Shown piece after piece: positions 14,121 through 25,443 of a DNA stretch of 64,000 bases. Origin of the DNA: Phytophthora sp. 'mugwort' (Eukaryota > Oomycota > Peronosporomycetes > Peronosporales > Peronosporaceae); NCBI GenBank assembly GCA_033558025.1, contig JAUCEF010000001.1, forward strand, positions 3,782,001-3,846,000, read 5' to 3'. The notes under the pieces are model-generated. The model had not been told where the DNA came from. It was given only the letters and a program-made list of their open reading frames with translations, and did no database searches. Position 1 is the first letter of the stretch; each line of letters opens with the position of its first letter. The translations under genes and the position numbers were made by a program.

Positions 14121-17100
14121 ATGGAGCGGGAACGCGGCGGTAGTCGCGATGGTGATCGAGGGTATGACGACAACGGGTACGAGCGCCGCCACCGCGATAG
14201 TGAGCGAGTTCGATCGAAGGACCGCGATCGCGACCGAGAACGCGATTGTGACGAACGCAGCACTACAAGCAGCAGCAGCCGCGACCGAGATCGGGACCGT
14301 GAAAGACGCCGCGACAAGGAGAGTAGCCGAGATCGCGATCGAGACAAGGACCGTGACCGAGACCGTGATCGTAATCGTGACCGTGAACGGCATCGAGATC
14401 GCGAACATGACCGTGACCAGGATCGCCATCGAGCTCAGGATCGTCGAGACAGGGATCGCGACTACGAATATTCACGTGATCGAAACTATGATAGGCGAGA
14501 CTATCCCTCTTCGCGTTACAGTAGCTCTTCATTCTCTCGTCCAGCCACGTATGACCCTCGACTTGCTCAACGAACGCAACAGCGAAGTCGGAGAGGAGAT
14601 GGCGACGAAGACGACGATCGTTACGAGGATGTGATGCGCAGGAAGCAACTGCAGGACGAACTGGGCCTCTCGGATGAAGAAGAACTTCCCTCAGGCAATG
14701 GTGACGTTGAAAATGTGTGTGGTTCCTCGCACGGCGATAGTTCATTAGGTGGTGACAGTGGCGCTCGAGCACGAATCAAGGAACTTCAGCGTGAATTGAA
14801 GGAAGCTCGTGATGCAGAACAGAAGGCACAAGAGTCTCTGAGTAAGCTCCAGCTTCTAAACAAATCGCAGACTGCCATCCTCAAAACCTCCACGAGCAAG
14901 AAAATTCAGCAAAAGGAGGCATTGGTGGAAGATATGACTAGCGTTATTACAGACCTTGAACGGAAACTCACGGAAGCTGGAGTGACATTCGAGGCTTATA
15001 GTGTGCCTGAGTCCACTTTGGCGTCCTCTGGTCGAGTGAATGCTGTTGGATCAGCGTCCGATTATGATGCTGAAGCGGATATCAACGCTATGAAGACCGA
15101 AATGGAGCGCTTAATCGAAGAGAATAGCACACTTAAAGTTAATGCAATGAAGACCAGCAGCAATGACTCCAAGTCGTCCACTCGGGCTGAATCCGCTTCG
15201 GAAAACACGGTCAACAGAGCGGTACTCGACAGTGTGGAGGCGGAGAAACGTCAATTGATACGCCAGGTAAAGGACATGCAGCAGCAGTTGTCTGCTCTTA
15301 AGTCGACAACGTCTCCACCTCCGACGCCTCTAGCATCCGAGAGCAACCTAAGCTCGATTTCGTCAAACTCCGAGGAGATGCAGGCGCTGAAGAATAAGGT
15401 ACGATTTGTTTGGATTCATGACCTTTGCTTACAATACAGTGGTGTAAATTAACGTGCTACTGAAATTGTCTTATAGTTATCTGCTGCCGAGGCCTCACAC
15501 CAGAATGCTCAGAGGACGGTGAGGCTGATGCCTCCGCATTCTCGGATCCATATTTTGTCTAATAGTGAATTATTTTTTGTTACAGATCCAACGTCTTGAG
15601 AAGGAACTTGCTGCAGCCTCGGCTAGCCGTGCAATAACTGCATCAGAACCCAGCGACACCGCGGCACGAGGTCCTTTCGAACTTGAAACGGAATTGCAAT
15701 CGCAGATTCACGAGATGGACGCTCGCCTCACTGGGTTACAAACTCAACTGGAGCAACAGAAGCGAGACAGTAAGACCAAGGAGACGACTGCTAACGAACG
15801 CTACGCGAAGCTAAAGGCGACAGCTGAGGGTGAGCTTAACAAGATCAAGGAGCAGGCAAAGAAGGCCATTCTGGAACTTAAACGGAAGCTGGAGATCGCG
15901 TCCAAGGGACAACAACGCAAGCAAGCGACGATCGCGAATCTGAGCACACAGTTGACAGCTCAGCGCACGAACCTTATGACTCTAAAGTCGCAGGTTATAG
16001 CACAGCAACAACAAGTTCCAGTTCTGACCAAACAGTTAACCGAGAAGATCATGCAGCGTGTCCAGAAGCAATTCGTCGCTATGTCCGGTATCGTGGATAA
16101 CTACAAGCGAGAGATGAAAGAGCGGAAGCGCCTGTTCAACCTTGTGCAGGAACTCAAGGGCAACATTCGCGTGCTTTGTCGTGTGCGTCCAATTTCAAAG
16201 AATGAAATCACACAGGGCAGCAAAATGATCTGCAAGTTCACGCCCGAGGAAATCACGCTGGCTGGAGAGAAAGGCAAGGTGAAGACGTGGGAGTTTGACC
16301 ACGTCTTCGATATGGGCTCAACACAAGACCAGCTTTTCTCGGAAGTGAAGCCGCTTGTCACGAGTATTCTGGATGGCTACAGTGTGTGTATCTTCGCGTA
16401 TGGCCAGACTGGTTCAGGGAAAACGTTCACAATGTCGGGACCTCCCGAGAATGCAGGCATCAACACGCGTTCGTTGCAAGAGCTCTTCGAGCGCAAGAGC
16501 GAACGTATGAAGGAATATCACGACGAGATTACTGTAAGTATTATGGAGATTTACAACGAGCAGATCCGTGATTTGTTAGCGCAAGACGCTGCCAACACAA
16601 ATCTGCAGGTGCGTCAAGGCCCTACGGGTAACTTCGTTCCAGGCTTGACAGTGGTGCCTGTACAAGCTTTGGATGAAGTGTTCGAACTTATTAAGCGCGG
16701 CAACAAGAACCGCAGCACACACGCTACCGACATGAACGAACACAGTAGTCGTAGCCACTCAATCCTCTCCATCCAGCTCAAAAGCCTCAACATCGTCACC
16801 AATGTCGTCGCCAGTGGGAAGCTCTTCCTCGTCGATCTTGCAGGTTCCGAGCGGCTTTCGAAGACGGGAGCAGAGGGCCAGCGGCTCAAAGAGGCACAGA
16901 ACATCAATAAATCGCTGTCGGCACTCGGCGACGTTATTGCGGCCCGAGCAAGCAAGCAAAAGCACGTGCCATACAGAAACTCATCGCTGACGTACCTGCT
17001 CCAGGATGCCCTTGGCGGCGATTCCAAAACTCTAATGGTAGCCTGCGCGAGTCCGGTCGATTACAATTGCGAAGAAACCTTCTGCACACTTAACTTCGCT

Positions 17101-17160
17101 GCCAGGACGCGCAGTGTTGAAATGGGGAAGGCCACAAAGAACGTCGCGCAAGCTACATAA
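14121..17160 (+). CDS. kinesin-14 (C-terminal motor) with Arg-Asp-rich N-terminus
   Basis: Three exons (14121-15398, 15477-15518, 15586-17160) give 964 residues; the middle exon is only 42 bp. The motor is C-terminal, from about residue 632, after a coiled coil and the kinesin-14 neck LFNLVQELKGNIRVLCRVRP. This arrangement marks minus-end-directed kinesins of spindle and microtubule bundling. Motor signatures are intact: P-loop AYGQTGSGKTFTMSG near 710, switch I NEHSSRSHS, switch II LVDLAGSERL, and INKSLSALGDVI. Residues about 1-135 are strikingly repetitive, dominated by RDRD/RERD dipeptides resembling the RD/RE tracts of U1-70K and other RNA-processing proteins; this is followed by a Ser/Tyr patch. 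Residues about 210-600 are coiled coil. The basic-acidic tail could bind microtubules or RNA; that is inference. The gene converges on the SA gene. Confidence 0.95.
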
Positions 17161-17318
17161 ATCTTTAATCTGTGCGAGAAACCTAGCGGTTAACTCACGC
17201 CTAGCGCAGAACTACCCTGGAAAGAATATAATTCTCGATAGTTTCGCACTAATACAGTTCCAGCTGCGGTAATCGGCAACCGCTTAGAAACTAAATGCTG
17301 GCCAATCCAATGAACCCT

Positions 17319-20300
17319 TCATCCTTGCCGTATCGGACGAGTTCTCCTTACGTCTCTCCTATCTTCGCTATCAGCACGATTGTGTTCGTTTGTTTTCAAT
17401 CCATGATCGCTTGGAGTTAATGCATCATTCTCGTTCCCTGATTCACTTTGGACCAGACCATCATGATTTTTCTGCTCAGATAACTCCTCACCATTACGCG
17501 ACGTCGTCTCTTCAGCGTTGCTTTGACGTCGCAATCGCTTCCGAGGAGGCCAAGAGTCTGTTGAATCGGCATTTTCTTCAGCCACAGCAGTGCGTTTGCG
17601 TGCTAATGACCTGTGACCATTATTCAGGTCGTTCTGCTCGCCATTGCCGGCCTTACTCGTTTCACTGTGGTCGCCAGCAGCGCTTCCCATTTCCGTACCG
17701 CGAGCTTCGTGCTCTGCGTTCTCATCTTCGCCCTCTTCTTCTGCAATGGATATTCCTTGCATCGGTGTAGGTTCTGAGCTAGCAGATCGCCGTTTGCTTT
17801 TCAGCGGAGGCGAGAGCAGCGTATCAGTCGAAACTCTCTTCCTTCCATTCGCAACGCCAATGGAAGTGAGTGATGACTGGAAATCAAACAGTGCCCGCCA
17901 CCGGTTGTCCAGGTCTTCACTGTCATCAGGAACATCGCGTAATGATTCTAGTCGCTCCATAAAATACTCGCGCAGTTGAGCCATGGTTGAGTTGTCCAGA
18001 TGGGACAGGTATACGCGCATGGTCTCCAAGAATTCAAATTGGATCGGTTGCTCTAAGGCATAACGGACACCTTCACGCAAAAAACGCAAAAATGGCGCTC
18101 GCAAAGTTGAAGAGACCTTTCCAACTCCAAGGGATTGACTAAACCTTTTTGCCAGCTCTTTCAGCTCTTGCTCGCAGCTTTCCACCTTTTCTTTCAACTC
18201 CTCCTGCTCTGCAACTTCGTCATCAGTATTGCCTTCGTTTGCTTCAGCTGACTCAAGGTCTTGCTTCCAGATGATAATCGAGCTAAACATTTGACGAAGT
18301 GCAGTCATCTGAATTTCCAGGTAACGCACAGGAGCATCTGTCTTCACTTGCTTGCCAAATGCCTTTACAACCTCAACACTTGGCTGACCACTAGAAGTGA
18401 AATATTGCAAAACTGCCGCGGCTTGGTGTTTTTTGCTTGGGTTGCACAGTGACACTCGGCCAAGCGCAAGCAACAGCTCAGCCTTCCGCTGCTGCTTTTC
18501 TTGCCATGTGCGGATAGCATCGGCTTTTTCCTTTGCGATATCAGGGTCATTCTCCACCATATCGTCTTCAAATTCAGGTTCATCCTCTTCGGCGTCATCC
18601 ATTTCACTCTCAAAGTGCATTTGTGTGAGGAGAACGAGTACTTTTGGTAAGGTCCACTCCAGTGAATTGTACGGTGCTGTTGCATCTTGGAATTTCTCCA
18701 CAAACAAACATCGTACATCGCAAAACGTTAAGAACGCAAAGCGTTGGGCCTCTCTCACATACAATATCACGTCGTCGTCTTCGAACTCAATTTGCTCCAT
18801 CGACTGCACCGATTGCAAGTCAGGCGTTTCTTCGCCGTCCTTGTGCTCTTCGTCCGTGACTTCCTTCATACTAGCTAGGTGCATCTCCAACACAGAAATC
18901 AACGCTTCTTCAAGTGTGGATCGCGATTGCCAAACTTTCTGAATCTGAAGCTGAATGGAAGGATCAACTTCAGCCTCAGTAATTTCACCGGGGACATCCG
19001 AAGAGCTGTCACGCTTCTTGTTTTCGTCAATACTTTTGAAAATCGGAGCAGTGGTCCACAGCAGATCGGAATAAATGATGGTCAGGCCGTGTTTAATGCT
19101 GTCGACATGACGAAAATTTTCATCTAGCTCTGAGACCAACTTCGAGCGTCGACGCAGTAAATCTCTCACCGACACTACAAGTTTGTCCATCCGTCCCTGC
19201 TGCAAATTTGATTGGTCGTCCGTGCCTACTCCAGATAACGCCATATCGGGAGGAAGATACTCTCGGATATTAAGGTATTTCACCAGACAACTCATTCGGC
19301 ATAGAGTGATCCGCAAACCGTACTCGACGTCTGACGTTTCCTTGGTTTTGGCGTTCTTCTTTTTCCTCCCACTCCCCTTTTTGTTTCTCGTTTTAGGTGT
19401 ATCATCGCTAGTGGAGGCGAAGTTTGCATACAACTTCATGTCAGCCTCCAAAAGACGATCAATTTTGTCCATGATCTCTTGAACCAGCTCGTGCATAATA
19501 ACCTCTGCTTCCCGTTTCAGTGATGCGTGCTCCGTTTGAAGCAAGTGGGTTATCGAAAGTGACAAACTCGTCAGCAACTCTTCATCGGAGTGCAGCAGGT
19601 ATGCGTGTTTAAGCTTCTCGAGAAGCTCCTTAATATGACCGCTATGGTGACCGATCACATCACTCTTCAGTAATAGCATTGGAATCAATTCCAAAAGCAA
19701 CGCCAACTTGTCCGAGTCGGCTTGATACAAGAGGAACAAGCTGGGAATATCCTTGCAGTATGCCACGGTAATTTCTTTCTAATGTCGTTGCACCAAAAAC
19801 AAACATTAACACGCTTTTAAATATCCCTACTAGGAATGATTTTCGAAATAACGTACCTGCAGTTGTTCTGCTTCCCTTTTGGCGGCAACGCTTGCGGATC
19901 GGTTGGTATCATCTCCAGTCAGTTTTCTCACAGACGCAACAAGGAGGCGTAGCAGGATAGACTGCTGTTCGCTGCTAAGGTCTGGCGCACTCTTGTCTAC
20001 CAGGAGCAAATCTGTCATCAATCGCCAATCCTGAAGGACAACTGCGACAATCAACAACAACAAGTAAACGTCAGGAATAGCAGATACCACTGCGAGCAGA
20101 TTTAACGTACGGCAATCTTCCAGCCCCCAAAAGGCATCCACAAGTGTATTCACAGCGCCCACTGGCACACCGTAATTCTGAATGTATTCCTCAGCAAACT
20201 CCACGAGAGCAATAGCTTGAGTGTTGAGCTGCTCTTTCTTTAATTTCGCATTCTTTGTCTTTGAGACAGCAACGCCAAATGCATCATACTGAAGACATAC

Positions 20301-22115
20301 AAATTCCGCAGCAGCTCTGCGAATATTCTGCTGCTCCGCATGAAACACCAGCTTTTCTACGGGCTGAAGCTCAATATCTGAGCTGATTAGACTGTGCTTG
20401 TCAACGGCGATTAAAAGGTGAATACTCTCTTCAACAATACCGTCATCTACATCGTTGCAGAGTTCCAAATAACGCGGCAAAAATCGAGAAGTAAACAGCT
20501 CCAGCCTTTCCGTAAATGCATCGTTCTCATACAGCTCGCATAAGATCTCAATCACCTCAATGCGGACAGATGCCGATTTATCACTCAGGAGCCAACCGAG
20601 ATACTTCAGAAAATTGTCCTTCAAGAAGTGGTCGGGAAGTGTAGTAATCCAGTGACCGAGGCACTGCACGGTTACCACACGAATCTCTGGCATAACGTCG
20701 CGATACCGATGTATAACAACCCCAGTAAAGACCAAATCGGCAAGCTTCAACACCTGCTGCAACCGATTCTCATACAGCGCTTTGTTGTCCTTCAGGAGCG
20801 CCACTTTCCTGATGTTTGGACTCTTTCCATCACGTGTCGTATCAGGAGAGTTCATCTCGGCGTTGAGCTGTCTTGTAGCGACAGCCAGTTGCTCAGATAT
20901 ATTTGCCGCCGTACGCACTAAGGAATTGCTCAACGCCAACACAGCAACAGTTGCCGTATGTCGAATAGGTCGAAGCTCGGAGCTGTGTATGTTTGACAAA
21001 AATTTTAGTACATGTAGAAGCAAAAGAAATCACCCAATTGGCTTACCTTGACAAGGTCGTTAACCAGTCAATGAAATTGTTAACAACCTCTGACGTGAAC
21101 AAGATCTCGCTCTCGTAGCACTCCTTCACAAACACCTCCCAGAACTCCTCGAAATTGCGCTGGAACTTCCTCATACCCTTTCCACGAAACATGATAGGAT
21201 ACTCTCCATTTGCCTTTTCAAGATCTTCCACCACATGGTCCACCAAATCACCCATGCCCAATTGAGCCAATGGCTCCGATTCAGGAACGCATGGACCCGT
21301 ACCTCCACAAGCCTGACAACAAACCCACAATTACACTACATGAGATCCCCATCACTAACTAACAGCACACAAGCCTTCGCGCTCACCTGCAGCACCAAAT
21401 TTAATACTTCTCTCGTGGCCTTCTCGTCGTCCTCTTCAAATCGATCGCGCCACTCACTCAGTAGGTTCTCCAGTGACGTCTTGCCGTTCTTAATCGCCTC
21501 TGCATGGACCAATCCAAGCCCAAATTCCATCAGCACGACCCAATATCATCTTAAAGACTAAAACGCCAATCATGTCTACGCACCGAACAGCGAGTCTCCG
21601 TTATCTCCGTGTTCGGGGTCACATCCAGCACCTGTAGCTTCCCCCGTCTCGACAGCTGCTCCATTTCTCTTGATCTTCCTATTCTTCCCAGCTGACCGCA
21701 ATTTCCTAGTCTGGCTCCAGGGCGAGCGCTTGCGTCTGGTGGATGTCGCTCTGGAGATGGGCGTCCGTACAGCTTTGCTGTTTTTGCGCACGCTCTTGGG
21801 CCTCTTCATCCCGGCGGGTGTGAATTCCTCGTCCTCGCCTGCCGGTCCCTCATCACTGCTGTACAAGTCACACGCATGTGGGTCAAAAAGTTGCACTTGC
21901 TCATACAACAACCAAGATGAATGGACATCAACTGCGCCAACGACCATCATTTGTGCGCAGTAGATGTCTTACCTGCTTTCTTCACCTTGCTCAGTCGATA
22001 CGAGCGCGTCTTGCTCTTGCACTTCGTTGTCCACCTCGTCTCCGCTGCGCGTGTCCTCCACCTGATAGATTGGTGTGGGCTTGCGCCGCAGCCGAGACCC
22101 GCGTCGCGCACTCAT
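17319..22115 (-). CDS. cohesin subunit SA/STAG (Scc3)
   Basis: Six exons (22115-21973, 21858-21584, 21499-21387, 21312-21047, 20982-19857, 19778-17319) join in frame to 1460 residues. SA/Scc3 binds the Scc1 kleisin and helps load and hold the cohesin ring on chromatin. The assignment rests on the STAG domain in exons 2-5: LFEAIKNGKTSLENLLSEW, then an acidic ERxxKA helix, FIDWLTTLSSSELRPIRHT and the HEAT-like repeats that follow (exon 5). The N-terminus (1-140) is basic and disordered with acidic patches, as in STAG proteins. The C-terminal 250 residues are also disordered, with a GKRK/KRRSAS nuclear-localisation-like patch and a long acidic tail. It is divergent from the GH3 gene (158 bp between start codons) and converges on the kinesin gene with a 158 bp gap. 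Confidence 0.93.
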
Positions 22116-22201
22116 CAGAATGCGGAAACCGCTTGCTCTTTCTTACTGAAAGGCGGCGCAAAGGCAAAAGGAAATCTCCCTTTACAAGAAACGCAATGAC
22201 C

Positions 22202-22258
22202 TATAAAATTGCTCCTATAGAGGGATGATCTTGTAATCACAACTTCAACTCATTCCCA
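22202..22258 (+). promoter_or_regulatory. TATA-like box and oomycete initiator of the GH3 gene
   Basis: TATAAAA at 22202-22208 is followed by TCATTCCCA at 22250-22258, which fits the oomycete initiator (YCAYTYY core). It lies 16-24 bp before the ATG at 22274. Oomycete leaders are typically short, so this placement is plausible. Confidence 0.55.
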
Positions 22259-22273
22259 GATCTACTTCGAAGA

Positions 22274-24604
22274 ATGCAGAATCTCCGCTGGCTTCTGCTG
22301 CTTCTAGGGGGCTGCGCAGCATTTTCCTACTCGGAAAATGTATGCGACGACACCAAGGTTGCTTCCCTGCCTTTTTGTAATGCGTCTCTGTCTCTGGACG
22401 CCCGTGTAGACGACCTGGTGGCGCGCATCCCGCTGGACCAAGCCGTTGGGCTCCTGGTCAACAAGGCGGCGGCCGCCCCAGCCATCAACGTCCCGAGTTA
22501 CGAGTGGTGGAACGAGGCCCTGCATGGTGTGGCACTGTCTCCAGGAGTGACGTTCAAAGGGCCGATCACTGCAGCCACCAGCTTCCCGCAGGTGATCAGC
22601 ACAGCGGCATCGTTTAACCGCTCGCTCTTCTACCAGATCGCAGATGTGATTTCTACTGAAGCACGAGCATTCTACAACGAGAAAGATGCGGGACTGACAT
22701 TTTGGACGCCTAATGTTAACATCTTCCGTGACCCGAGATGGGGGCGCGGACAAGAGACACCGGGGGAAGACCCGTACCTTACTGGGGAGTACGCGGTCGC
22801 CTTTGTGAGAGGCCTACAAGGAGAAATGATGGAGGGACATGAAGGCCGAGACCAAAACAAGTTCTTGAAAATCTCAAGCTGCTGCAAACACTTTTCGGCT
22901 TATTCCCAGGAAGTACCACGACACCGAAACAATGCTATGGTTACGAAGCAAGACCAAGCTGATACTTACTTCCCAGCGTTCGAGGACTGTGTGAAGCGAG
23001 GCCATGTGAGCTCCATTATGTGCAGCTATAACGCTGTGAATGGCATTCCTTCTTGCGCTGACAAGGGTTTACTGACCGACATGGTGCGCAATCAGTGGAA
23101 GTTTGACGGATACATCACCTCGGACTGCGGGGCAGTAGCTGACGTGATCTACAATCATCATTACACCCAGTCGCCAGAGCAAACATGTGCCACAACGCTT
23201 GATGCTGGAATGGATCTAAACTGCGGTGAATTTTTGAGCCAACACCTTCCGAGTGCAGTTGAACAGGGTATTGTATCGACGGAGATGATGCACAATGCTT
23301 TGAAAAACCAGTTCCGCGTACTAATGAGGCTTGGAATGTTTGAAAAGGGCAAGCAACCATTTGCAAACATCACCAAGGACTCAGTGAACACGGCTGCACA
23401 TCGGCAGCTCGCTCTGGAAGCTGCTCAACAGAGTATCGTGCTTCTCAAAAATGATGATAGAACACTACCTCTGGTCTCGGATGCTTTTACTAAAGATGGG
23501 TCGCTAGCGTTGATCGGACCACATTTCAACGCTAGCGTCGCTCTCCTTGGAAACTACTTCGGCATACCCTCTCACATCGTCACCCCGTTAGAAGGAATCT
23601 CACAATATGTGCCGAATGCTGCTTACTCGTTGGGGTGCAAAGTGTCATGTGAAGTATTGCCTGACTTTGATGACGCTATTGCCGTGGCCAAGAAAGCTGA
23701 TCGTCTAGTTCTCTTCATGGGTCTCGACCAAAGTCAAGAAAGAGAAGAGATCGATCGTTACCACCTCAAGCTGCCCGGCTTCCAAATTGCATTATTGAAG
23801 CGCGTACTGGAAGTAGCGTCGCGTGCGATCGTAATCGTTATAATCTCTGGTGGAGGTGTTGACTTGTCGACTTACAAGAGCCACCCAAAAGTCGGAGCGA
23901 TTGTTTTTGGTGGATATCTCGGAGAAGCTGGTGGACAAGCTCTGGCTAATGTGTTGTTTGGAAAGTACAATCCTGCTGGAAAGCTCCCGCAGACGTTGTA
24001 CGACTCAGAATACGTGAGTGCAATGTCGATTTATGACATGCAAATGCGTCCGACGTTCGCGACCGGGAATCCAGGAAGAACGTACCGCTTCTTCACTGGA
24101 ATACCAGTCTATGAGTTTGGTTCTGGTCTGTCATACACAACTTTCCATAGTACTTGGTCAACTGAACCACCCCGTGAACTCGATGCTTCAGTCCTCTCAC
24201 AGCAGCTTATTAAGGACTCGCAAGAGGAAACTCGCTTCTGCGTGGCGGAATTTGGTATCACGGTAACGAATCTGGGTGACTTACCTGGGGAAGATGTCAT
24301 CTTGGTCTACGCAGAACCTCCTTATTCTGGCGAAGGTGGACGTCCGTTGAAATCGCTGGTAGCATTTGAGCGTACTTCGCTGGTTTCCTCAGGTCAGAAA
24401 GCTACCGCAACGTTCTGCTTGGAGGCAAAGACTTTTGCACTCGCGAATGAAATTGGCAATTGGGTCGTCGAGCCTGGCAATTGGACCATTCATGTGGACA
24501 CATTACAACATAAGGTGAACGTTCATGAGCCCACCATACATGAGCCAGAGGTGATTGAAAAAGAAGTCGCGCGCATGCCGCTGCCTCGTCCAGTGTGGGA
24601 ATGA
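22274..24604 (+). CDS. secreted GH3 beta-xylosidase / beta-glucosidase family enzyme
   Basis: An intronless 776-residue ORF. Residues 1-20 are a signal peptide (basic start, LLLLLGGCAAFSYS), so the enzyme is probably secreted. The GH3 N-terminal barrel is clear: EWWNEALHGVA, AATSFPQVISTAASFN, RDPRWGRGQETPGEDPYLTG, KHFSAY. The catalytic nucleophile should be Asp284 in GYITSDCGAV. The alpha/beta sandwich (LLKNDDRTLPL) and a fibronectin-III-like C-terminal domain follow, which is the usual GH3 layout. The closest remembered pattern is the plant and fungal beta-D-xylosidase/alpha-L-arabinofuranosidase subgroup. It would remove terminal xylose or arabinose units from hemicellulose, useful to a plant pathogen or saprotroph. 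Substrate specificity is inferred. At least three NxS/T sites fit secretion. Confidence 0.93.
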   Translation: MQNLRWLLLLLGGCAAFSYSENVCDDTKVASLPFCNASLSLDARVDDLVARIPLDQAVGLLVNKAAAAPAINVPSYEWWNEALHGVALSPGVTFKGPITAATSFPQVISTAASFNRSLFYQIADVISTEARAFYNEKDAGLTFWTPNVNIFRDPRWGRGQETPGEDPYLTGEYAVAFVRGLQGEMMEGHEGRDQNKFLKISSCCKHFSAYSQEVPRHRNNAMVTKQDQADTYFPAFEDCVKRGHVSSIMCSYNAVNGIPSCADKGLLTDMVRNQWKFDGYITSDCGAVADVIYNHHYTQSPEQTCATTLDAGMDLNCGEFLSQHLPSAVEQGIVSTEMMHNALKNQFRVLMRLGMFEKGKQPFANITKDSVNTAAHRQLALEAAQQSIVLLKNDDRTLPLVSDAFTKDGSLALIGPHFNASVALLGNYFGIPSHIVTPLEGISQYVPNAAYSLGCKVSCEVLPDFDDAIAVAKKADRLVLFMGLDQSQEREEIDRYHLKLPGFQIALLKRVLEVASRAIVIVIISGGGVDLSTYKSHPKVGAIVFGGYLGEAGGQALANVLFGKYNPAGKLPQTLYDSEYVSAMSIYDMQMRPTFATGNPGRTYRFFTGIPVYEFGSGLSYTTFHSTWSTEPPRELDASVLSQQLIKDSQEETRFCVAEFGITVTNLGDLPGEDVILVYAEPPYSGEGGRPLKSLVAFERTSLVSSGQKATATFCLEAKTFALANEIGNWVVEPGNWTIHVDTLQHKVNVHEPTIHEPEVIEKEVARMPLPRPVWE

Positions 24605-25443
24605 TTATGATACTACTGTACTTACCCACGTTTGTGCTTGTTGTGGGCTTGGGAGCATAAGGTGAATTCACAATGATCAGTACAGGGGGTTGTAGAAATT
24701 GAAAGAGGGGGTATGATAATTTGGAAAAGTAGTGTACCAAATTAAAGCGAACATGTGCAGAGTGTTAAAAGGCATGCCTTTATGATCCCAAAATTTATCC
24801 GAAGCGTACTCAACTTCCGCAAAAAAACTACGCATTTTTATATTTTTGAAAGAGGGGTGAAAGCATGGTAAATCTACGTCGCCCGCCTGCGGTTGGGTGT
24901 GGTCGGTATTACTAACAAAAGATTTGCGGGACCGCGGAGTCAAACCGAGCGATCTATTGATCTCTTACTCAACGTTTAGCTAAGATATGATACCAATATG
25001 AACGATATGCCCATCATAACCACTCTGTCATATAACATACAGAAGGTAAATTTTGCATAGCAGAGGCCGCTGCCATGGAAATGCATAAGCTAATAGATAA
25101 TATTGTGTGGGCGTTGGGTGTACTCAGAGAACAGCTTTTCATAGACCCTTCAGTTGGTCATGTTCAGAAGTGCCGGCAAATACAAGATTAGGCTCTATAT
25201 TATAGAACCTAATCAATATTACCTAAATATTTTTATTATGACTTGGATATGGTGTGACGCTAACATGTAAAATGAAAAAAATTGTCCATCAGATGATCAT
25301 GTTAATATGAAGCCAATCACATAGCTTCAATAACTAAATCAACCAATGACTGGTCAAAAGTCCGTCGCCTATGGCCTCCAGTCAAAGTTGCCGTTGTTAG
25401 TCAGTGCGGAATCGTATCGCTGGTTGTCAAGCAACTGCCGACG
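24605..25443. other. intergenic region with a near-perfect palindrome
   Basis: This AT-rich 840 bp lies between the GH3 and helicase genes, both on the plus strand. It includes the GH3 3' end, a 29 bp palindrome at 25186-25214, and the helicase 5' flank. No ORF is supported. Confidence 0.6.
25186..25214. repeat. 29 bp imperfect palindrome
   Basis: The arms GATTAGGCTCTATA and TATAGAACCTAATC are complementary apart from one mismatch, around a central T. It sits in an AT-rich intergenic region, far from the stop of the upstream gene, so it is not an obvious terminator. Confidence 0.6.
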
